The position numbers and the translations under genes are program-made. Of a stretch of 64,000 bases of DNA, positions 56,429 through 64,000 are shown in pieces; the first letter of the stretch is position 1; each line of letters opens with the position of its first letter. The stretch spans positions 1 through 64,000 of the forward strand of contig JAJEAD010000071.1 of the NCBI GenBank assembly GCA_022824305.1. Reading direction: 5' to 3'. The notes below the pieces were generated by a model, which saw nothing but the letters and a program-made list of their open reading frames with translations, made no database searches and was not told the origin of the DNA. This DNA comes from Gammaproteobacteria bacterium. Lineage in GTDB: Bacteria; Pseudomonadota; Gammaproteobacteria; HK1.

Positions 56429-57721
56429 ATGACATCCGCCGAGGAGAAGGCCGGTGGCCAGTCCGCGATGAGCAGCGCGGCCCGAGCACGGCCTTCCCGC
56501 TCCCGCGGCGGGCTCGTCTCGGTGGAGCAGGCGCTCGGCTTCCTGCTCGCCCGCGCCCGTGCCCCCGATGAAGAGGAGCAGGTGGATCTGCCGCGGGCGC
56601 GCGGTCGGGTGCTCTCTCGACCCCAGGTTTCCCGGATCGACGTTCCCCGCTTCGCGAACAGCTCCATGGACGGCTACGCGGTGCGAAGCGCCGATGCCGG
56701 CGCCGCGGGACGGCATCGGCTGCGCGTGGCGCAGCGCGTCGCGGCGGGGGAGCTTCCCGAAGCGCTCGGTTGCGGGGAGGCGGCGCGGATATTCACCGGG
56801 GCCCCGCTTCCCGCCGGGGCGGACGCCGTGGTGATCCAGGAAGACTGTTCTCGCGAGGGGGACATGGTGTGCTTCGACGGTCCGCTGCTGGCCGGCGCCA
56901 ACGTGCGCCCGCGCGCCAACGACATAGCGGCCGGCGAGGAAGTGCTCGCGGCCGGGTTGCGCCTGCGCCCCCAGGAGCTGGGGCTCGCGGCCAGCGTGGG
57001 GCTGGCGAGCCTGCCGGTGTACCGGCCCCTTCGCGTGGCGATCTTCTCGAGCGGGGACGAGCTCGTCGCGCCGGGACGCCCGCTGGGGCCGGGGGCCATC
57101 TACAACTCCAACCGCTACACCCTGCTCGGGCTCCTGGACGCGCTCCACTGCGAGGCGACGGACATCGGGATGGTGGCCGACACCCTGGAGGCAACCCGGA
57201 GCGCGCTGCGCAGCGCCGCCGAGGGAGCGGACCTCGTCATCGGCAGCGGGGGCATGTCGGTCGGGGAGGAGGACCACGTGAGGGCGGCGCTCGAGCAGAC
57301 GGGCCGCCTCGAGATGTGGAAGGTGGCGGTCAAGCCCGGGAAGCCGCTCGCCTACGGGCGTATCGGCGACGCCGACTTCATCGGCCTGCCGGGCAATCCC
57401 GTGTCCACGCTCGTGGGCTTCTGTCTCTTCGTGCGCCCCTTCATTCTCCGACGGCAGGGGGTGAACGAGGTGCGCACCCGGCCCTTGCGCGTGAGCGCGG
57501 GCTTCGCGTGGCCGCGGCCCGGCGGCCGCCGGGAGTACGTTCGGGCTCGGTTGAGCGGCGACGTTGACGCGGGATACCGTGCCGAGATCCATCCCCGGCA
57601 GGGTTCGGACGTGTTGACCTCGGCGGTGTGGGCGGACGGGCTCGTGGACATACCCGCGGGCGCGGTGGTCAGCCCCGGGGACCCCGTCACCTATTATCCG
57701 TTCAGTGAGCTGCTCGCCTGA
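56429..57721 (+). CDS. moeA: Molybdopterin molybdenumtransferase
   Basis: A 430-residue MoeA that inserts molybdate into adenylated molybdopterin. Landmarks are RFANSSMDGYAVRSADA (about 72-88), TGAPLPAGADAVV (about 118-130), FSSGDELV, VKPGKPLAYG (about 300) and GLPGNPVSTLVGF (about 316-328). The order of domains is normal. It is followed by moaE after a 68-base gap; moaA is 26 kb away and moaC/moaD are not in the window. Confidence 0.95.
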   Translation: MTSAEEKAGGQSAMSSAARARPSRSRGGLVSVEQALGFLLARARAPDEEEQVDLPRARGRVLSRPQVSRIDVPRFANSSMDGYAVRSADAGAAGRHRLRVAQRVAAGELPEALGCGEAARIFTGAPLPAGADAVVIQEDCSREGDMVCFDGPLLAGANVRPRANDIAAGEEVLAAGLRLRPQELGLAASVGLASLPVYRPLRVAIFSSGDELVAPGRPLGPGAIYNSNRYTLLGLLDALHCEATDIGMVADTLEATRSALRSAAEGADLVIGSGGMSVGEEDHVRAALEQTGRLEMWKVAVKPGKPLAYGRIGDADFIGLPGNPVSTLVGFCLFVRPFILRRQGVNEVRTRPLRVSAGFAWPRPGGRREYVRARLSGDVDAGYRAEIHPRQGSDVLTSAVWADGLVDIPAGAVVSPGDPVTYYPFSELLA

Positions 57722-57789
57722 GCATGAGCGTCTCGGACTCGCGCCGGATTCGGTCCCGGTGAGGAGAGTTTCCCGGCGCCTGCGATAGG

Positions 57790-58263
57790 ATGGGGAGCGA
57801 AGTGCGAGTTCGCATCCAGACCCAAGCATTCGACCCCGGCGCGGAGATCGATCGCCTGCGCCGCGGCAGCGCGCGCATCGGAGCGATTGCGAGCTTCGTC
57901 GGCGTGGTGCGGGATCTGAACGACGCCGCCGACGTGCAGGCCATGGTGCTCGAGCACTATCCCGGCATGACCGAACGCGAGATCGAAGCGATAGTGCGCG
58001 AGGCGGTGGACCGGTGGTCGCTGATCGACGCGAGCGTGGTGCACCGCGTCGGACATCTCGAGCCCCGCGACCCCATCGTCCTGGTGGTGACCGCGGGCGC
58101 TCACCGGCACCAGGCCTTCCATGCCTGCGAGTTCATCATGGACTACCTCAAGACCAGGGCTCCGTTCTGGAAGAAGGAGTCGACCCCGGAGGGTGAGCGC
58201 TGGGTCGCGTCGCGGAGCAGCGACGAGCGGGCCGCGCGGCGCTGGACGAGGGGCAGGGGATAG
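57790..58263 (+). CDS. moaE: Molybdopterin synthase catalytic subunit
   Basis: A 157-residue MoaE that adds dithiolene sulfurs using MoaD-thiocarboxylate. The active-site lysine cluster is intact in LKTRAPFWKKESTPEGERW (about 118-136), and VGVVRDLNDAADVQAMVLEHYPGM and HRVGHLEPRDPIVLV fit the family. The sulfur-carrier partner MoaD is not beside it, which is unusual since moaD-moaE normally pair. It is co-directional with moeA. Confidence 0.95.
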   Translation: MGSEVRVRIQTQAFDPGAEIDRLRRGSARIGAIASFVGVVRDLNDAADVQAMVLEHYPGMTEREIEAIVREAVDRWSLIDASVVHRVGHLEPRDPIVLVVTAGAHRHQAFHACEFIMDYLKTRAPFWKKESTPEGERWVASRSSDERAARRWTRGRG

Positions 58264-58313
58264 TCGATTCCGGCGCCGGAGCGCGCGCCGGGCCCGCCGC
58301 GCGGGGCGCAGTC

Positions 58314-59057
58314 TCAACCCATGCCCAGGCGGCCGATGCCGGGCAGCTTGAGCGCGGGCGGGAAGGGGTCCACTCCCAGGCTCAGTCCGAGGATGTTGAT
58401 CTCCAGCCCTTCCCGGGGAGCGAGGATCACCCCGGCCAGGCCTCCCAGCGAGAGCTGCCAACCGGTGCCGCTCGGCGCGGCGTCGAGCCAGGAGCCTCCG
58501 GTGAGGTAGTCCTTGCCGATTGCGGTGACCGGCAGGTCGAGTCCGAGCAACGGCACTTCCCGCCCGATGTGCGCCGTGAAGGTGTTGCTGTTGGGGCCGG
58601 GCCAGACCCGATAGGCACGAGGGAAAGGGTAGCTCTCGATCGCCCGCTCGATCGGCCCGATGAGCACCTCCGCGTGCGCGCCGCGCCGGTCGGCGACGAT
58701 CTCGGGGGCGTGGCCGAACCAGAAACGATCCGGCAGATCGCGTGAGGACACCACCACCGGCAGGCCACGGTATGCGCGCCAGCCGACCACCTGGTGCACC
58801 ATGTAGTGATCGGCCTCGCGACGCTTGGTCGCGATCCAGGTGTGGACCGCGAATATCCCGCGCCAGTTGAAGGCCCGGGCCGCGTAGACCTGCACCACCG
58901 CCTCGCGCGTGGTCGCCGGATCGGGCGCGATCCCGGTCGATGAGCGGTCCGCGCTGTGCCAGGGCTCGCCGAGCTTGACCTTTCCGCACGACACCACCAG
59001 CAGGGGGCCCGCGATCAGGAGCATGATCAGCAGTCCGATCCCCTTGAGCCAGGTCAT
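58314..59057 (-). CDS. DUF3750-family envelope protein
   Basis: A 247-residue protein with an N-terminal hydrophobic signal ending in a lipobox-like VVSCGK (about residue 24), so it is anchored or lipidated. Conserved DUF3750 features are FNWRGIFAVHTWIATKRRE (about 63-81), YPFPRAYRVWPGPNSNTFTA (about 142-161) and the ending with LGLSLGVDPFPPALKLPGIG. The function is unknown, though the DUF is common in gammaproteobacteria. It is convergent with moaE and divergent from the rhodanese gene. Confidence 0.85.
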   Translation of the reverse strand: MTWLKGIGLLIMLLIAGPLLVVSCGKVKLGEPWHSADRSSTGIAPDPATTREAVVQVYAARAFNWRGIFAVHTWIATKRREADHYMVHQVVGWRAYRGLPVVVSSRDLPDRFWFGHAPEIVADRRGAHAEVLIGPIERAIESYPFPRAYRVWPGPNSNTFTAHIGREVPLLGLDLPVTAIGKDYLTGGSWLDAAPSGTGWQLSLGGLAGVILAPREGLEINILGLSLGVDPFPPALKLPGIGRLGMG

Positions 59058-59286
59058 GCGACGGTCTCCGAAACTTGCGGCCTTGCGGCGGAGCGGGTCG
59101 CCCGGGCGCCGGGAGCTCGCGGTCCCGTCGCCGCCGGAGCCGTCAAACTATAACCGGTCGACGTGCCGGCGCCGCGCCGCCGCCCCGCCACCGGCGCGCT
59201 TCCGGTGAATCGCGCGGCGTCGGGGGAGACTCCGCGACCGGGATGGTCCACACTCGGCACATTCCTCACTCCCCGATGGCGTTCCC

Positions 59287-60555
59287 ATGGCCGAGACGAG
59301 CACATTTCCGGGAATCGATGTCGACGCGCTTCGCGAGCGGATCCTCGGCGAATCGGAGCTTGCGCTGATCGACGTCCGGGAGGCCCGGCCCTATGCCGGG
59401 GGCCACATTCTCTACGCCGCCAACCTGCCTCTGGGTCGTCTCGACCTCCTCGTGGCGCGGGCTCTTCCCCGGCGCTGCGTGCCGATCGTGCTCTGCGACG
59501 CCGGCGAAGGGCTGGCCGAGCAGGCGGCGGATCGCCTCTCCCGTTCCGGCTACCGCGACACGAGGATCCTGCGGGGCGGGATCGGGGCCTGGGAGGCTGC
59601 GGGCGGGGTGCTCTTCAGCGGCACCAACGTGCCGAGCAAGGCCTTCGGCGAGCACGTGGAGCACGTGGAGCGGACCCCCTCGCTCTCGGCGGAAGAGCTC
59701 GCGGCCCTCATCGAGTCGGGCGACGACGTGCTGATCCTCGACAGCCGCCCGATGGAGGAGTACCGCGAGCACAGCATCCCGGGCGGGGTCTGCGTGCCCG
59801 GGGCGGAGCTCGCCTACCGGGTGCACGATTTCCCGAGGACTCCCGACACCCGGGTGGTGGTCAACTGCGCGGGGCGCACGAGGAGCATCATCGGCGCGCA
59901 GTCACTGCGCAATGCCGGCGTCGCCAACGTCGCGTCGCTTCGCAACGGCACGATGGGGTGGCGCCTCGCCGGTCTTCCGCTCGCCTTCGGCGCGCGGGAG
60001 CGCTACCACCCGGTCACCGCCGCGGGCCGGAAGGAGGCGAAGCGTGCGGCGGCCGGGGTGGCGAAACGCTTCGCGCTGCGCCGCCTCGATCGCGCCGCTC
60101 TCGAGGCCTGGAGGCGGGAAAGCGAAGTGCGCTCGCTCTACGTGTTCGACGTGCGCAGCCCCGAGGAGTACGAGGCGGGTCACCTGCCCGGCTCGCGGTG
60201 CGCTCCGGGAGGCCAGCTCGTGCAGGAGACGGACGTGTTCGCCCCGGTCCTCGGCGCACGGGTGGTGCTGGTGGACGACGACGGGGTGCGCGCCACCATG
60301 ACCGCTTCATGGCTCGTCCAGATGGGGGGGAGGGAAGTCGCGGTGCTCGAGGACGCGCTCGACGGGGAGGAGCTCGAGACGGGCCCGGAACCCGGCGGGG
60401 AAGGCGCCTCGATGGCGGACGATTCCGACGATCGGTGGCTCAAGCCCTACGAACGCGACGAGGGAGTGGAACAGGCGATGCGGGACTACCTCGACTGGGA
60501 GCTGGGGCTCGTCGAGCAGGTCGAGCGCGACGGCACCGCCTTCTGGATTCGCTGA
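59287..60555 (+). CDS. Multi-rhodanese-domain protein
   Basis: A 422-residue cytosolic protein with three rhodanese-like modules: residues about 10-110 (active loop CDAGEG), 130-240 (CAGRTRS) and 285-365 (loop DDDGVRA, where the sulfur-accepting cysteine is replaced by aspartate). The first two could transfer sulfur; the third looks inactive and probably structural or regulatory. An acidic C-terminal tail follows. No signal peptide. It stands alone between DUF3750 and mmsA. Confidence 0.85.
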   Translation: MAETSTFPGIDVDALRERILGESELALIDVREARPYAGGHILYAANLPLGRLDLLVARALPRRCVPIVLCDAGEGLAEQAADRLSRSGYRDTRILRGGIGAWEAAGGVLFSGTNVPSKAFGEHVEHVERTPSLSAEELAALIESGDDVLILDSRPMEEYREHSIPGGVCVPGAELAYRVHDFPRTPDTRVVVNCAGRTRSIIGAQSLRNAGVANVASLRNGTMGWRLAGLPLAFGARERYHPVTAAGRKEAKRAAAGVAKRFALRRLDRAALEAWRRESEVRSLYVFDVRSPEEYEAGHLPGSRCAPGGQLVQETDVFAPVLGARVVLVDDDGVRATMTASWLVQMGGREVAVLEDALDGEELETGPEPGGEGASMADDSDDRWLKPYERDEGVEQAMRDYLDWELGLVEQVERDGTAFWIR

Positions 60556-60618
60556 GGGTTTCGTGCTTGCTCGCGGCGGGCAGGCCGCCAGCCCGCCGCA
60601 TCGGCGCCCGTGCGCCGC

Positions 60619-62124
60619 TCAACGCGTCTGCGGCAGGCTGAAATCCGCTCCGGTGCGGATGCCCGAAGGCCATCGCGAGGTGACGGTCTTCATGCGGGTG
60701 AAGAATCGCACCCCTTCCGGGCCGTGCATGTGGTGGTCGCCGAACAGCGAGCGTTTCCAGCCTCCGAAGCTGTGGTAGGCGGTCGGGACCGGTATCGGCA
60801 CGTTCACGCCCACCATGCCGATCCGCACCCGGTTGGTGAAGTCGCGCGCGGCATCGCCGTCCCGGGTGAAGATGGCGGCGCCGTTGCCGAACTCGTGCCG
60901 GTTTACCAGGTCGAGCGCTTCCTCGTAATCGTCCGCGCGCACGATGCCGAGCACCGGGCCGAAGATCTCCTCCCGGTAGATGCGCATCTCCGGGGTCACC
61001 CGGTCGAACAGGCACCCGCCGAGGAAGAATCCGTCCTCGTTTCCGCTCACCACCTCCTCGCGTCCGTCCACCACCAGCGCCGCACCTTCCTCCACCCCGG
61101 TGTCGACGTAGCCCTTGACCTTGTCCCGGTGCTCGGCCGTCACCAGAGGCCCCATCTCCACCCCGTCCTGGTCATAGGCTCCCATCCGGAGACCCCGAAC
61201 TCTCGGTGCGAGCTTGTCGATCAGCGTGTCGGCGGTGCCTTCGCCGACCGTGACCGCCACCGAGATCGCCATGCACCGCTCGCCGGCGGAGCCGTAGGCG
61301 GACCCGATGATCGCGTCCGTGGCCTGGTCCATGTCCGCATCGGGCATGATGACCATGTGGTTCTTGGCCCCGCCGAGCGCCTGCACCCGCTTGCCGTTGG
61401 CGGTTCCCGTGCGGTAGACGTACTCCGCGATCGGCGTGGAGCCCACGAAGCTCACCGCATCCACGCCGGGATGGGAGAGCAGGGCATCGACCGCCTCCTT
61501 GTCGCCGTTGACGACATTGAGCACGCCGGCCGGAATGCCCGCCTCCAGCGCGAGCTCGGCGAGCCGCAGCCCGCAGGAAGGGTCCTTCTCGGAGGGCTTC
61601 AGCACGAAAGTGTTGCCGCACGCGAGCGCGATGGGGAACATCCACATCGGCACCATCGCGGGGAAGTTGAAAGGGGTGATTCCGGCGCATACGCCGATAG
61701 GCTGACGCACGTTGTAGCTGTCGACCCCGCCCGCCACGTTCTCGTTGAACTCGCCCTTGAGGAGCTGCGGTATGCCGCAGGCGAACTCCACCACCTCGGT
61801 GCCCCGCTGGACCGAGCCGCGGGCGTCGTCCAGCGTCTTGCCGTGCTCGGCGGAGACGATGCGGGCGAGCTCGTCCCGGTGCGACTCCAGCAGGCGGTGG
61901 TAGTGCATCAGCGTCCTCGCCCGTTGCGCGGGCGGCGTCGCCGACCAGGCTGCGAGCGCGCCTCGCGCGGACTCGACGGCGCGACCCACTTCGTTCGCGC
62001 TCGCGAAGGGCACCCGGGCGCTGACCCGCCCCGTCGCGGGGTTGTACACGTCCCCGAAGCGGTTGCTTTCTCCCGGCACTCTCCGCCCGTCGATGTAGTG
62101 GCTGAGAACTCTTGTTTCGCTCAT
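60619..62124 (-). CDS. mmsA: Methylmalonate-semialdehyde dehydrogenase (CoA-acylating)
   Basis: A 501-residue aldehyde dehydrogenase of the MmsA/IolA type, which turns methylmalonate semialdehyde (valine, thymine or inositol breakdown) into propionyl-CoA. The catalytic cysteine is in [13 protein letters not shown] (about 285), with [11 protein letters not shown] and [16 protein letters not shown] (MmsA-specific) upstream. A GGAGAGGAG site lies just before the ATG at 62124, while longer frames add only a low-quality leader. Confidence 0.95.
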   Translation of the reverse strand: MSETRVLSHYIDGRRVPGESNRFGDVYNPATGRVSARVPFASANEVGRAVESARGALAAWSATPPAQRARTLMHYHRLLESHRDELARIVSAEHGKTLDDARGSVQRGTEVVEFACGIPQLLKGEFNENVAGGVDSYNVRQPIGVCAGITPFNFPAMVPMWMFPIALACGNTFVLKPSEKDPSCGLRLAELALEAGIPAGVLNVVNGDKEAVDALLSHPGVDAVSFVGSTPIAEYVYRTGTANGKRVQALGGAKNHMVIMPDADMDQATDAIIGSAYGSAGERCMAISVAVTVGEGTADTLIDKLAPRVRGLRMGAYDQDGVEMGPLVTAEHRDKVKGYVDTGVEEGAALVVDGREEVVSGNEDGFFLGGCLFDRVTPEMRIYREEIFGPVLGIVRADDYEEALDLVNRHEFGNGAAIFTRDGDAARDFTNRVRIGMVGVNVPIPVPTAYHSFGGWKRSLFGDHHMHGPEGVRFFTRMKTVTSRWPSGIRTGADFSLPQTR

Positions 62125-62242
62125 GCTCCTCTCCTGGGTCGCGGCCGGGCGCGGGGCCGGCGGCGCTGCACCTGCGGTGGCGATAGCATAGCCTACGCTT
62201 CGCGAGCGATGCATCGCGGATCCGGTCTCACCAGGAGTCTTC

Positions 62243-62590
62243 ATGTCGACCATCTTCTCCCGAATCGTTGCCGGGGAGCTTCCGGCGGACATCGTCTACC
62301 AGGACGATCTCGTCACCTGCTTCCGCGACATCAATCCGGTGGCCCCCACCCATATCCTCGTCATCCCCAACCGCGAGATCGCGACCGTCAACGACTTCCA
62401 GGACGGGGACGAGCACCTCGCGGGCCACATGGTGCTGGTGGCGCAGCGCATTGCCCGGGAAGAGGGCATCGCCGACAGCGGCTATCGCCTGATCATCAAC
62501 TGCAATCGGGACGGTGGCCAGGAAGTCATGCACGTGCACCTGCACCTGGTGGGGGGACGCAGGATGGGCCCGATGGTGCTGCGGGAGTAG
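62243..62590 (+). CDS. HIT-family nucleotide phosphoramidase (HinT-like)
   Basis: A 115-residue HIT protein. The histidine triad is [12 protein letters not shown] (about 93-104), and the N-terminus [20 protein letters not shown] fits the HinT branch, which hydrolyses adenosine phosphoramidates. It is divergent from mmsA with a 118-base gap. No operon partner. Confidence 0.93.
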   Translation: MSTIFSRIVAGELPADIVYQDDLVTCFRDINPVAPTHILVIPNREIATVNDFQDGDEHLAGHMVLVAQRIAREEGIADSGYRLIINCNRDGGQEVMHVHLHLVGGRRMGPMVLRE

Positions 62591-62648
62591 CCGAAGGCCG
62601 GATCGAGGGGGGCGCCCGCGTGCGTGCGGCGCCCCGGGCAGGAGAGTG

Positions 62649-64000
62649 TTACCCGCCGGCTCCCGCGTGCCCGAGCGCGCTCCGCAGTGGCCCGAGCTGC
62701 GATTCGAAGAGCCGCCAGCGGGCGAGCGAGCTTCGATAGAGGGGTTGACGCACCTGCCAGTTGCTGGCGGTCCCCACGCGCCGGTCGGTTTCGTGGAAGC
62801 GCAGGCAGCGTGCATCGAAGGGCAACCCGCAGAACTCGAGGAGCGACGCCGTCACCCCTTCCAGGTCTTCCACCAGGCGCTCGTATCGCACCTCGTGCAG
62901 GGGAATCGGCAGGGTGCGCGTCCAGTGCTCCATCAGCCGCTCGCAGCACCGGTACTCCGATGCAATGTCTTCGAGATCAAATGCATAGGGATAGGCGTCC
63001 TGGTGGGTGAACTGCTGCGCGTAGATCGAGAAGCACACGTCCATCGCATCGCGGCGGCACCAGATGACCCGGGCCCCCGGGAGGACCGCCGCCGCCAGAC
63101 CCAGGTGCAGCCAGTTTGCCGGCATCTTGTCGGTCACCCTGGCGGCGCCCGCGGAGTCCGCCGGGAGTGATTCCAGGTAGGCGCGGCCCAGGGCCGCAAG
63201 CTCTTCCGGCTCGAGCTCCAGGATCCGCTTCGACGGGCGCGCGCCGAGAGAACGCGCCTGGAGGCCCAGGTTCGGCAGCTCGCCCGCCCCGAAGCAGTCG
63301 GGGTGACTGGCGAGGATCTGTTCGACGAGGCTCGTTCCCGAGCGCGGCATGCCCACGATGAAAACCGGTCGTGAGCTCGGATCGCCCTGACCGGCGGTGT
63401 GGAGAAAGAAATCCGCGTCATAGTCATGCGCAATGGCGGCAGCGCGTTTCTCCGCCATCCGGCGGTCGTGACGCACCCCGCGCCGACGCTGCCGGTTGCC
63501 CTCCTGGTAGTGGCGGAAGGCTCGCTCGAAGTCACCGAGGTCCTCGCGCGCCTTGCCGAGCGCAAAGTGGAGATCGGCCGCTTCTTCTCCCGCCGGCCCC
63601 TTGCGGGCGGTCAGCGCCTCGATGCGCGCGACCAGATCCGCGTCTCGCGGGTGAATGCGGCGCGTATGCACCAGGTTCAAGAGTGCGGGCGAGAATCCGG
63701 GATCGCAGCGAAGCGCAGCGTGGAAGGCGGCCTCCGCCTCGGCAAACTCGCCTCGCTCCACGTGCAGGGTGCCGAGACTGTTGTGCGCCTCCGGGTGCCG
63801 TGGCTCGATGGCCAATGCGCGCCGCAGGGGTTCGAACGCCTGATCGCTCCTCCCGGTGTCCTGCCGGGCAAGCGCCAGCGCAACCCAGGCCCCCGCATCG
63901 TTCGGTGAGCGTGCGCAAAGGTCCTCGAAGCAGCTCACTGCCGCGTCGAGGTCGCCGAGCCGCTGCAGCGCCTTGCCCAGGTTGTAGCGCGCCGACAGGT
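62649..64000 (-). CDS. TPR-sulfotransferase family protein, partial
   Basis: The gene runs off the right edge, so the N-terminus is missing; at least 450 codons are present. TPR repeats occupy the N-terminal part (about 190 residues here, e.g. NSLGTLHVERGEFAEAEAAF), and a sulfotransferase-like domain follows with the PAPS loop VGMPRSGTSLVEQI and the 3'-phosphate motif RDAMDVCFS. A possible start at 63938 exists, but the TPR pattern continues beyond it to the window edge. Such proteins are often linked with modification of surface or secreted molecules. Confidence 0.87.
   Translation of the reverse strand, partial: LSARYNLGKALQRLGDLDAAVSCFEDLCARSPNDAGAWVALALARQDTGRSDQAFEPLRRALAIEPRHPEAHNSLGTLHVERGEFAEAEAAFHAALRCDPGFSPALLNLVHTRRIHPRDADLVARIEALTARKGPAGEEAADLHFALGKAREDLGDFERAFRHYQEGNRQRRRGVRHDRRMAEKRAAAIAHDYDADFFLHTAGQGDPSSRPVFIVGMPRSGTSLVEQILASHPDCFGAGELPNLGLQARSLGARPSKRILELEPEELAALGRAYLESLPADSAGAARVTDKMPANWLHLGLAAAVLPGARVIWCRRDAMDVCFSIYAQQFTHQDAYPYAFDLEDIASEYRCCERLMEHWTRTLPIPLHEVRYERLVEDLEGVTASLLEFCGLPFDARCLRFHETDRRVGTASNWQVRQPLYRSSLARWRLFESQLGPLRSALGHAGAGG

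Overview
The window is from a GC-rich Gram-negative bacterium that makes ubiquinone, most likely a gammaproteobacterium. Supporting signs are an LPS-assembly outer membrane (lptD, surA), ubiquinone genes (ubiA, coq7, ubiK), the yicC-gmk-rpoZ-spoT-ridA run, a uvrA / YajR-like transporter / ssb cluster, apaG-apaH, DUF1820 and DUF3750 proteins, and a bifunctional maeB. I cannot name a genus. There is no phage, CRISPR array, or intact insertion sequence. The window is nearly all chromosomal housekeeping, with dense coding, short gaps and many overlapping starts and stops.

Layout. 0-1.3 kb: 3' end of an rRNA operon (23S tail, 5S, terminator). 1.4-16 kb: a cysteine-desulfurase-like enzyme, a small DUF465 protein, an AlaX editing protein, a two-gene acyl-CoA operon (ADP-forming synthetase plus MaoC-type hydratase), a J-domain / VWA pair, maeB, an OmpA/TSP3 lipoprotein, a methyltransferase and an MFS transporter. 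15.2-17 kb: birA-coaX (overlapping). 17-22.5 kb, minus strand: yicC-gmk-rpoZ-spoT-ridA-ubiA. 22.5-26.3 kb: rph, rdgB, tRNA-Gln, rplM-rpsI, coq7, DUF1820. 26.4-30.9 kb, minus strand: moaA, a fused aminomethyltransferase/serine hydroxymethyltransferase, and a DUF1028 protein. 31-34 kb: an SDR, a small outer membrane protein, a possibly truncated membrane miniprotein, dsbB, and a candidate small RNA. 34-41.6 kb: sterol-desaturase-family protein, ssb, YajR-like transporter, uvrA and a PfkB kinase. 41.6-49.4 kb: a YyaL-type protein, lgt-thyA-folA, and comM-apaG-apaH, then ubiK. 49.5-56.4 kb: aroE, then lptD-surA-rsmA and hemH. 56.4-64 kb: moeA and moaE, DUF3750, a multi-rhodanese protein, mmsA, a HIT protein and a TPR-sulfotransferase that runs off the window.

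The strongest candidates for something undescribed are two. One is an approximately 80-nt RNA gene at 33850-33930 with its own promoter and terminator and three CCTCC (anti-Shine-Dalgarno) motifs, two of them in predicted hairpin loops. The other is the 917-residue fusion joining a folate-dependent aminomethyltransferase to a serine hydroxymethyltransferase, which could pass methylene-tetrahydrofolate between its halves. Further oddities are an in-frame TGA joining a miniprotein to dsbB, a 105-bp palindromic MITE-like element between lptD and surA, and a hairpin between two possible hemH starts. All functional calls come from reading the translated sequence; no database search was run.
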